Below, in pieces: positions 8,064 to 14,579 of a stretch of DNA of 64,000 nt. Source of the stretch: Parabacteroides chinchillae (lineage in GTDB: Bacteria > Bacteroidota > Bacteroidia > Bacteroidales > Tannerellaceae); contig NZ_FNVS01000003.1 in assembly GCF_900108035.1 (NCBI RefSeq), forward strand, positions 124,001 through 188,000, in the 5' to 3' direction. The first letter of the stretch is position 1. The number at the start of each line of letters is the position of its first letter. The position numbers were made by a program, and so were the translations under genes. The notes beneath the pieces were generated by a model. The model was not told the origin of the DNA. It searched no databases and was given only the letters and a program-made list of their open reading frames with translations.

Positions 8064-8203
8064 AGTGGTTGGCTTTCTTGGTGGTTCTTTTTTGTTTGAT
8101 TGGGAATCCTGATTTATATCCGATCATAGCGGCTCTTTTTCTTCTGTTTTCTGGCTGTTTGTTTCTCTTTTTCTGGATAAGAGAAAAATTCAAGGATAAG
8201 TAA
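8060..8203 (+). CDS. 47-aa two-helix membrane protein
   Basis: ATG at 8060 overlaps the RadC-type stop (ATGA) and is preceded by AGGGAGGA 5-12 bp upstream. The 47 residues contain two hydrophobic stretches (about 4-14 and 22-39) separated by a GNPDLYP turn, and end with a basic tail REKFKDK, consistent with a helical hairpin with the C-terminus in the cytoplasm. No family is recognised. The strict translational coupling and good ribosome-binding site argue that it is real. A membrane partner for the RadC-type protein is one possibility; nothing in the sequence proves this. Confidence 0.6.
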   Translation: MKWLAFLVVLFCLIGNPDLYPIIAALFLLFSGCLFLFFWIREKFKDK

Positions 8204-8222
8204 AGATTTTTCATTCTCTTAC

Positions 8223-8255
8223 TTGGTTGATGTATAAACACTTTTTGTACCTTTG
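8223..8255 (+). promoter_or_regulatory. promoter of the structured RNA
   Basis: -7 TACCTTTG (8248-8255) has TTG at 8227-8229 (18 bp) or 8223-8225 (22 bp) upstream within TTACTTGGTTG. Transcription would start close to 8262, exactly where the first hairpin begins. Confidence 0.7.
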
Positions 8256-8261
8256 TGGCAA

Positions 8262-8530
8262 TTCTACACGTTCATGGCGTTGAACCTCTGTGGAAGGACA
8301 TATTTAACGAAAGGTGTTATTGAAATTATCTTCTAAAGTCAAATTCTCGCAAAATTTGTATTAGAGTGAAGGTGATGGCAATAGCACCCGCATCTTTTGT
8401 TATAGACTTACCTGAAAGGGTAAACTATATCTCAATAGGTGTGGGTTGCTGTTGTTTTATCCACTCTAATGGCAATGCGAGAAGCCAGACTTTAGGATAA
8501 AGCAAATACAGTTCCCACACCTTTTTTATT
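8262..8530 (+). ncRNA. highly structured RNA, about 270 nt, unidentified
   Basis: Hand pairing gives a 5' hairpin (TTCTACA 8262-8268 with TGTGGAA 8289-8295; GTTCA with TGAAC). A long rod follows: AAGGTGT 8311-8317/ACACCTT 8517-8523; TTATC 8326-8330/GATAA 8496-8500; CTAAAGTC 8333-8340/GACTTTAG 8488-8495; TTCTCGCA 8344-8351/TGCGAGAA 8476-8483; ATTAGAGTG 8360-8368/CACTCTAAT 8462-8470; CAATAGC 8379-8385/GCTGTTG 8448-8454; ACCCGCA 8386-8392/TGTGGGT 8440-8446; TATAG 8401-8405/CTATA 8425-8429; TTACC 8408-8412/GGTAA 8419-8423; loop TGAAAG. The outermost helix runs into a T-rich tract like a terminator. No long ORF is present. It resembles none of RNase P, tmRNA or SRP RNA. It may be a free RNA or an attenuating leader of the lipoprotein genes. 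Confidence 0.75.
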
Positions 8531-8571
8531 TAGTAATACTCTGAAGGGAACAGGAGATAGATATTTACAAA

Positions 8572-9000
8572 ATGAAAACAAACAGATTTTTTATGGCTAT
8601 CCTATTGATAGTATTTTGTTTAAGTTGGTTTTCTTGTGGGGATGACGAAGAAAAAAAAGTGCTTGATCCCCCAGAGATAGCTTCCCGTTTACCATTAGAA
8701 ACAGGTACTTTTGAGTATTCAAAATATTACAATTTTTCATTCAATGAGTGGGAAACAGAAGGGTATGGATCCAGTGGTGAAATTTATATCTCTGATGATT
8801 ATACTACAATTGAGCATACCAGTTTTGTTTATGGAGGACCAAGTAAAGACATTTCTGATGATGGAAGAAAATCAGGTCAATCTATTATATGTAATTGGGA
8901 TAGTTGGGAATACTATTTCGCAGAAACAATTAAAGGTGAGAGAGTAATAGTATGGCATCGTTTTGATGATGATGCTAAATGTTTTTATTTTATAAATTAA
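8572..9000 (+). CDS. island lipoprotein, 142 aa
   Basis: A signal peptide with lipobox (SWFSC, Cys22) is followed by an acidic linker GDDEEKK and about 110 residues of probable beta structure ending in WHRFDDDAKCFYFIN. No domain is recognised. An AGGAG at 8552-8556 lies rather far from the ATG. The first 24 nt of the gene are identical to those of the next gene, and the signal peptides are nearly the same (MKTNRFFM). This suggests they arose from a shared cassette or by duplication followed by divergence. The acidic stretch after Cys resembles the surface-export signal of Bacteroidetes lipoproteins, so surface exposure is likely. It follows the structured RNA by 41 bp. Confidence 0.7.
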   Translation: MKTNRFFMAILLIVFCLSWFSCGDDEEKKVLDPPEIASRLPLETGTFEYSKYYNFSFNEWETEGYGSSGEIYISDDYTTIEHTSFVYGGPSKDISDDGRKSGQSIICNWDSWEYYFAETIKGERVIVWHRFDDDAKCFYFIN

Positions 9001-9007
9001 AAGTTAT

Positions 9008-9760
9008 ATGAAAACAAACAGATTTTTTATGACCATTCTTTCAATGGTTTTGTGTATTAACTTCGTTTCTTGCGGTGGTGATGATGATGAAAACGGAGGT
9101 GGCATTAATGGTAATACAGAGAAGAGATTAACAAAAGTTGAAATTTCTTCTGCTGACAACCAGACAGATTATGAATATTGTGGTAGTGTTGAGTATGAAT
9201 ATGATGGAAATAGACCTTCACGAATTACTGTATTAGATGATGATTCAGAAATATATACAACGCTTGAAATAAGTGATAAAGAAATTAAAGCATGGCATGA
9301 AGGAAGGACAACCACTTATACTTTAAATAATAATGGGTATGTCGTAAGCGATAATCATGGAATGATATACAATTATTACGATGAAGGTTATTTGAAATCT
9401 ATAGAAGAAGGTGGAGATTTAGAGACATTCTCTTATGATGATGAATGGAATATGATTGCATCTTCATATTTAGCTGTTCCAAATATACTTTATCCTGATA
9501 AAATTCTCAATAAAGGGAATTTATATATATCAGATGGATTAGGAGAAAAAGAAGATTTGGATATATTGGGATCTGTTGGTTTCTTTGGAAAGACTTCAAA
9601 ATATCTGGTGCAAGAATATAATTATGCAGGGGAAGAAGATGAAGAACCTGATTATTTTGAATACAAGTTAGATGAAGATGGTTATGTGAAAGAGGTCAAA
9701 GTTTTACTTTCTACTGGAGAAAGCGATATTTATAAATACACTTACGAAAATATCAAGTAA
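9008..9760 (+). CDS. DUF4595-like surface lipoprotein, 250 aa
   Basis: A signal peptide with lipobox (FVSC, Cys22) is followed by an acidic GGDDDE export-type segment and then repeated YD-like beta strands (VEYEYDGNRPSRI, YTLNNNGYV, FEYKLDEDGYVKEV). This recalls the DUF4595 family of Bacteroidales lipoproteins, which have RHS-like repeat architecture; the family assignment is by recall and moderately secure. It lies 7 bp after the 142-aa lipoprotein gene, so the two form one operon, and is the last gene before the right end of the island. Function unknown; likely surface exposed. Confidence 0.7.
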   Translation: MKTNRFFMTILSMVLCINFVSCGGDDDENGGGINGNTEKRLTKVEISSADNQTDYEYCGSVEYEYDGNRPSRITVLDDDSEIYTTLEISDKEIKAWHEGRTTTYTLNNNGYVVSDNHGMIYNYYDEGYLKSIEEGGDLETFSYDDEWNMIASSYLAVPNILYPDKILNKGNLYISDGLGEKEDLDILGSVGFFGKTSKYLVQEYNYAGEEDEEPDYFEYKLDEDGYVKEVKVLLSTGESDIYKYTYENIK

Positions 9761-9808
9761 GATACTCATTCTTATTTAAAGCCCCCTTCCAGTAGCAAGG
9801 ATATAAAG

Positions 9809-9857
9809 AAGATCACCCAAGCGAGTAAAGAGTATTCTTGCTTACTTGGGCGATCTT
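9809..9857 (+). terminator. hairpin downstream of the lipoprotein pair
   Basis: AAGATC-A-CCCAAG (9809-9821) pairs with CTTGGG-C-GATCTT (9845-9857), 12 of 13 positions. A weak T content follows, so termination is plausible but not certain. The right arm carries the island's recurrent TTACTTGG motif. Confidence 0.5.
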
Positions 9858-9868
9858 GCGTATATTTG
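9838..9868 (+). promoter_or_regulatory. possible promoter reading toward the right tRNA-Thr
   Basis: TTG at 9838-9840 and TATATTTG at 9861-9868 are separated by 20 bp, matching the consensus. No gene lies between it and the tRNA at 10009, so it may drive the displaced right tRNA copy. Confidence 0.4.
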
Positions 9869-9911
9869 AATTGAAAATGAGATAATTAACAATAGTATTA
9901 ACAAAATGCTG

Positions 9912-9931
9912 ATGTAAACTCAGATGTAAAC
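9912..9931 (+). repeat. right integrase arm-site candidates (ATGTAAAC)
   Basis: ATGTAAAC at 9912-9919 and 9924-9931 has the same 12-bp spacing and nearly the same intervening bases as the pair before the integrase gene at 1422-1441. The pair is about 75 bp inside the right core repeat. Confidence 0.6.
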
Positions 9932-10006
9932 CAGAAATTACATAAAATCAGAAAGATAACAGAATTGAATTGTAAATATCAATAATTCAACATGTTATAT
10001 TGAGTG

Positions 10007-10081
<75 letters not shown>

Positions 10082-10105
10082 CATGATTTGTAAGATTTAG
10101 AACAT

Positions 10106-10148
10106 AAAAAAGGTAGGCAACTTTTTACAATTAGTTGCCTACCTTTTT
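10106..10148. terminator. bidirectional terminator between tRNA-Thr and Ca2+ ATPase
   Basis: AAAAAGGTAGGCAACT pairs perfectly over 16 bp with AGTTGCCTACCTTTTT around an 11-nt loop. The A-run and T-run give U-tracts in both directions, so it serves the tRNA and the convergent ATPase gene. Confidence 0.9.
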
Positions 10149-10182
10149 CGTTTTAGGTGCTGACCTTTCTGTAGAAATATGC

Positions 10183-12873
10183 CTACTTCTTTTTGAGGAG
10201 GCTCTGAATGAAGCGACATGCTTCTCCGATCCATAGGACAAATGAACTGGAACCGATAATAATTGCCCAATCTTTCCATGAAAGAGGTATGACACTAAAC
10301 ATTTTTCCACCGAAAGTAACGATCAGATATTGCCCTATAACGATAATCAGAGCAACAAATAAAAAGCTTTTACTTTCTTTCAGATTGGCAAAAGCAGAGG
10401 TGCCTTCCATGAATGCTTTAGCATTAAACATATTCCAGAATTGCAGCATAACGAAGAAACTGAAGAACCATGATAAATCATGAGGCGTTAATCCATCTTC
10501 TGCATGGAAGTATAAAAGCAGTCCTATCAGGATGATGACGAAAGAGATACCGACCCCAAAAATGTTGTAGGCCATTGAACGGGTAATGATGAAATCTCCT
10601 CCTTTTCCGCTTTTACGTGGCTTGTCTTGCATTACCTTTTCGTTGGGAGGCAAAGATGCTAAAGCTCCTGCTGCGAATGTGTCCATAATAAGATTAACCC
10701 ACAACATTTGTGTAATGGTTAATGGAGATTCGGTGCCAAGCAACGAACCTAGTAAAACGATTAGGCAGGCTGCCACGTTAATCGTTAACTGGAATAACAG
10801 GAACTTTTGTATATTACGGTATAGAGAACGCCCCCACATAACGGCACGGGTGATACTGCCAAAGGAATTATCTAAGATAGTGATATCGCTGGCTTCTTTG
10901 GCTACGGATGTTCCGTCTCCCATGGACAAACCTACCTGGGCTGCTTTTAGTGCAGGAGCGTCATTGGTTCCGTCTCCGGTGACTGCCACTACTGCTCCTT
11001 TTTGTTGAAGCAACTGAACAAGACGTTGTTTGTCTGTAGGGCGGGCGCGGCACATGATTTTGAGGTCTAAAACACGATTAAGTGCTTCATCATCACTTAA
11101 CGCTTCAAAATTAGGTCCGGTAATAATATTGTGTTCGGTGTCGTTTGTTTGCCAAGTGCCTATTTGCCTTCCGATTTCTTTTGCGGTTCCCGGTGTATCT
11201 CCGGTAACGATCTTAACGTCAATGCCCGCGTTAAGACAACTTTGCACAGCTGCCGGAACATCCGAACGGACAGGATCGGAGATAGCTACGATTCCTAAGA
11301 AAGTAAGATTTGCATTATGAAGTTTGCCATTTGCAAAAACAGATGTTTCCTGTTTGTCGTCTAATACCTGATAAGCGAATCCCAGTGTACGCATGGCTTG
11401 GTTTTGATAATTCAGCAGTTGCGTTTCTATGTTGGCTTTACAATCTTCAACCGGCTTAAATGTTCCGTCGGTTGCGACACGCTGACAGTTGGCCAACACT
11501 ATTTCAGGAGCGCCTTTTACATACAATATTGTCTTGTTGAGTAAAGGTGATTTTACGACAGTGGCCATATATTTTCTCTCCGTAGAGAAGGTCAATTGCT
11601 CTATTACGGCTGCATTTTCTCTTAAGTCCAGATAGTTCTGCTGTTGACTGTTTAACCATAGAAGCAGAGCGGCTTCAGTTGGATTACCTAGTGTTTTAAC
11701 TTTATCGTTGTCCGAGAAATCCAGATAGGCAGTAGAGTTTACAGAGATACCTTCTTTTATTAAATTGCTAATCTCATTGTCTTCAAGTTTCTGGCCTTTC
11801 AAATTATAGAAATTAGTTTGATGTACTTGCATCTGGTTTTGCGTTAATGTACCGGTTTTGTCCGTACAGATAACAGTTGTTGCTCCCATCGTTTCGCATG
11901 CGTGCATTTTGCGGACAAGATTGTTTGTCTTGAGCATTCGGTTCATACTCAATGCGAGACTTAAGGTAACACTCATTGGCAAACCTTCCGGTACTGAAAC
12001 TACGATTAACGTAACGGCTACCATAAAAATGTTCAGAATATGGGCTATCAGATCCATAACCGGCATGCCGGATGATGAAAGAAGTAACTTAGCCAATAAA
12101 GCAATAAAGGTGAGGGCGGCTATAGAATAACCGGCTTTGCTGATTACTTTGGCTAAACCGGCTAATTGCGTTTGCAGAGGCGTTTCTACACCGCTTTCTA
12201 TTTGTGATCCTTCATATACTTTGCCATATCCGGTGGCATCTCCTACTTTTTCTACTTTCATTATTCCGTGTCCGTCTACAACGGTAGTTCCACGCATAAC
12301 TACATTGGACGGATAGGTGGCTTCGTGGTCAAAATCGGCTTCATTGGTTGTTTTGCTGATAATTGGTTCGCCTGTTAGGGTTGACTCATTTATTTGAAGT
12401 GAAATAGCTTCCAGCAGGCTTCCGTCGGCTGGTACTTCTTCTCCTGTCTCCAGTACAATGATGTCGCCTACTACAACTTCTTTTTTGGATATCTGGCATA
12501 TGTTTCCGTCACGGATGGCCTTTACCAAAGTATCGTCATTAACCGTATTTAAAATATCAAATGCCTTGTTTGCTTTCATTTCAAAGAAGAACCCTACGCA
12601 ACTGGCAAGCATGATAGCGAAAAAGATTCCTATCGGTTCTAAAAAAGCAGTAAAACCTTTAGCCTCCGGCCCCCAGCAGTGTACTCCGGCGATAATCATG
12701 GAAAGTATCCAAGCTACAAGTAAAATTTTGATGATGGGGTCGTCAAACTTTTCTAAAAACTGGCTCCATAGTGAAGCTTTTTCAGGAGGTGTTAATATGT
12801 TCTCTCCATGCAGCTGTCTGCTTTCTTCAACTTCTTGTTTAGTTAAACCCCGGTACTGATGTTTTTGCTCCAT
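10183..12873 (-). CDS. PMCA-type calcium-translocating P-type ATPase
   Basis: An 896-residue P2B-type ATPase. Visible are the phosphorylation motif DKTGTLTQ (Asp about 337), the TM4 ion-site motif VPEGLP, the nucleotide-domain KGAPE, and the hinge TGDGTNDAPALKAA. About ten membrane helices are arranged in the usual 2+2+6 order, with an N-terminal cation-ATPase domain. The VPEGLP and C-terminal motifs fit Ca2+ export from the cytoplasm. Length is normal. It is transcribed toward the island's right tRNA and separated from it by a shared terminator. A -7-like TATCTTTA lies about 35 bp upstream on the minus strand. Ion selectivity is inferred from the subfamily. Confidence 0.93.
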   Translation of the reverse strand: MEQKHQYRGLTKQEVEESRQLHGENILTPPEKASLWSQFLEKFDDPIIKILLVAWILSMIIAGVHCWGPEAKGFTAFLEPIGIFFAIMLASCVGFFFEMKANKAFDILNTVNDDTLVKAIRDGNICQISKKEVVVGDIIVLETGEEVPADGSLLEAISLQINESTLTGEPIISKTTNEADFDHEATYPSNVVMRGTTVVDGHGIMKVEKVGDATGYGKVYEGSQIESGVETPLQTQLAGLAKVISKAGYSIAALTFIALLAKLLLSSSGMPVMDLIAHILNIFMVAVTLIVVSVPEGLPMSVTLSLALSMNRMLKTNNLVRKMHACETMGATTVICTDKTGTLTQNQMQVHQTNFYNLKGQKLEDNEISNLIKEGISVNSTAYLDFSDNDKVKTLGNPTEAALLLWLNSQQQNYLDLRENAAVIEQLTFSTERKYMATVVKSPLLNKTILYVKGAPEIVLANCQRVATDGTFKPVEDCKANIETQLLNYQNQAMRTLGFAYQVLDDKQETSVFANGKLHNANLTFLGIVAISDPVRSDVPAAVQSCLNAGIDVKIVTGDTPGTAKEIGRQIGTWQTNDTEHNIITGPNFEALSDDEALNRVLDLKIMCRARPTDKQRLVQLLQQKGAVVAVTGDGTNDAPALKAAQVGLSMGDGTSVAKEASDITILDNSFGSITRAVMWGRSLYRNIQKFLLFQLTINVAACLIVLLGSLLGTESPLTITQMLWVNLIMDTFAAGALASLPPNEKVMQDKPRKSGKGGDFIITRSMAYNIFGVGISFVIILIGLLLYFHAEDGLTPHDLSWFFSFFVMLQFWNMFNAKAFMEGTSAFANLKESKSFLFVALIIVIGQYLIVTFGGKMFSVIPLSWKDWAIIIGSSSFVLWIGEACRFIQSLLKKK

Positions 12874-13073
12874 ATAATTTATAATACTATTTATTGCTTT
12901 TATGGCGATAAAGATAGATAAAGTTGTCGAACTTACACAAGGTGTTTATTTGCCAATACTCATAATCTCCTTTTTTAGATTATTATTAAGTTATTTTATA
13001 TCTGTTAATTAAACCTTTTGGTTTGACTAATTGTCTTATATATAAAAGCTAGTGGTGTTTAGTGTTTAAGGTT

Positions 13074-13565
13074 ATGAAGAATGTTAGGTTAGTTTTCTTG
13101 CTGGGGATTGTCCTGTTAATTGGCGGGCAATCCCTTTTTGCTCAAAGTAATAAAGAGAAAAAGGTGCAAAAAGAGTTGCAGGTGCAAAAAATGATTGACA
13201 AGGGTCATTTCAAAATAGATGTAAACCGTTCTATTCCAATGAGTGGAAGATCAGTTAATCTAACTTCTTCTTATTCATTAGAGGTGAAAGGAGATTCAGT
13301 GATTTCTTATCTCCCCTATTTTGGACAGGCTTACTCTGTTCCTTATGGTGGAGGAAACGGGTTGCGTTTTGAGAAACCCTTGAGCGAATACAAAGTAACT
13401 TATAAAAAGAAGGGAGATGCACAGATAAAATTTAAAGTTCGTACAGATGAAGATAACTATACTTTCAATGTGCAAATTTACCCTAACGGTTCATCAACCA
13501 TTAATGTAGTACCGGTCAATAAGCAGAGCATTATATTCTATGGAGAAGTTGCATCTATGAAATAG
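13074..13565 (+). CDS. DUF4251 domain-containing exported protein
   Basis: Signal peptide (about residues 1-24, cleavage after LFAQ) followed by a single beta-rich domain of about 130 residues typical of DUF4251, a Bacteroidales periplasmic family of unknown function. I start at ATG 13074 rather than the GTG at 13062 because it gives a standard signal peptide (MKNVRLVFLL). It ends with an 11-bp overlap with the convergent radical SAM gene. No enzymatic motif is present. Confidence 0.8.
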   Translation: MKNVRLVFLLGIVLLIGGQSLFAQSNKEKKVQKELQVQKMIDKGHFKIDVNRSIPMSGRSVNLTSSYSLEVKGDSVISYLPYFGQAYSVPYGGGNGLRFEKPLSEYKVTYKKKGDAQIKFKVRTDEDNYTFNVQIYPNGSSTINVVPVNKQSIIFYGEVASMK

Positions 13566-14487
13566 TAGAGATCAAACGGCCTTGCCAAGTGTTTCGTTCG
13601 GCAATTCGTTTGTTTACTTTGGCTGTGAATTCAAAGTTCTTTAGTCCCCAATCGGGTGCAATAAGCAGTTCTTTGGGAGACTGAGATACGAACCTCTCTA
13701 CTACAATAGAGGGGTTTAACCGTTCAATAAAGTCGATTACCAATTCGATGTATTCGTCAACCGTATACAGATGAAATAAGTCGGGATGCTCTGTATACTC
13801 TTTAGCCATGCGCGTGTTGCGGATCAGTTGTAATTGATGCAGCTTTAATGTGGTAATGGGCAGTGCAGATAAAATATCGGCATGATGCAATATTTCTTCT
13901 CTGCTTTCTCCGGGCAATCCTAAAATAAGATGTACTCCCGTATAGATACCCATGCCGGCTGTACGTCGAATCGTTTCTTCCGATTCCGAATATGTATGTC
14001 CGCGATTAATGTGTAACAAGGTCTTATCCAATGTGCTTTCTACTCCATATTCTATCATAACGAATTTGTGGGTGGATAGCCTGGCAAAGTATTCCAGTAA
14101 TGTGTCTGGCATACAGTCAGGACGTGTACCGATAATAATACCTTCCACTCCGGGATAGCTCAGGGCTTCTTCATACTTCCTGATCAATATTTCCGTTTCG
14201 TCATACGTATTAGTGTAGGCTTGGAAATAGGCAAGATATTTCATGCCCGGATATTTACGGGAGAAGAAACGTATGCCTTCTTCAAGTTGTACGGTGACAC
14301 TTTTTTCAGTATGACAGTATTCTGGGCTGAAAGTCTGGTTGTTGCAGTATGTGCAACCGCCAAAGCCCTTTAACCCGTCCCTGTTTGGACAGGTGAATCC
14401 GGCGTTAATAGATATTTTTTGTACTTTATAAGGGAATATTTCCTTTAAAAAGTCTCCGAATTCATTATATGGTTTAGTATTTTTCAC
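13555..14487 (-). CDS. TIGR01212-family radical SAM protein (YhcC-like)
   Basis: A 310-residue protein with the family-specific cluster motif CPNRDG...GGCTYC (C33, C45, C48), then the SAM-binding region and a C-terminal segment of the YhcC family. The 4Fe-4S cluster would cleave S-adenosylmethionine to a 5'-deoxyadenosyl radical; the substrate of the family is not firmly established. A consensus minus-strand -7 (TATCTTTG, plus coordinates 14492-14499) lies just before the start. It is divergent from the DPP-IV gene and overlaps the DUF4251 gene tail to tail by 11 bp. Confidence 0.9.
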   Translation of the reverse strand: MKNTKPYNEFGDFLKEIFPYKVQKISINAGFTCPNRDGLKGFGGCTYCNNQTFSPEYCHTEKSVTVQLEEGIRFFSRKYPGMKYLAYFQAYTNTYDETEILIRKYEEALSYPGVEGIIIGTRPDCMPDTLLEYFARLSTHKFVMIEYGVESTLDKTLLHINRGHTYSESEETIRRTAGMGIYTGVHLILGLPGESREEILHHADILSALPITTLKLHQLQLIRNTRMAKEYTEHPDLFHLYTVDEYIELVIDFIERLNPSIVVERFVSQSPKELLIAPDWGLKNFEFTAKVNKRIAERNTWQGRLISTIS

Positions 14488-14530
14488 ACAGCAAAGATAT
14501 ATAAAAACTTCTTATTCATTGCTTTTATGT

Positions 14531-14538
14531 TAACTTTG
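14531..14538 (+). promoter_or_regulatory. -7 element of DPP-IV/lipA operon
   Basis: TAACTTTG matches TAnnTTTG, 41 bp before the DPP-IV start, giving a leader of about 35 nt. Confidence 0.5.
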
Positions 14539-14579
14539 CAACTTAATTTAAAGTACAACAATACTACTATAAATAGATA

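Noticed and set aside
8344-8483. TTCTCGCA...TGCGAGAA as terminal inverted repeats of a small insertion element
   Set aside because: The interior continues as ordered nested helices with a promoter before and a T-tract after, so an RNA fold explains it better than transposon ends.
8262-8530. Retron msr-msd or 6S RNA identity for the structured RNA
   Set aside because: No reverse transcriptase is in the island, and the large open central bubble expected of 6S RNA is not evident; left unassigned.
10208-12859. Plus-strand reading frames inside the ATPase gene
   Set aside because: Complementary-frame shadows of a well-conserved P-type ATPase.
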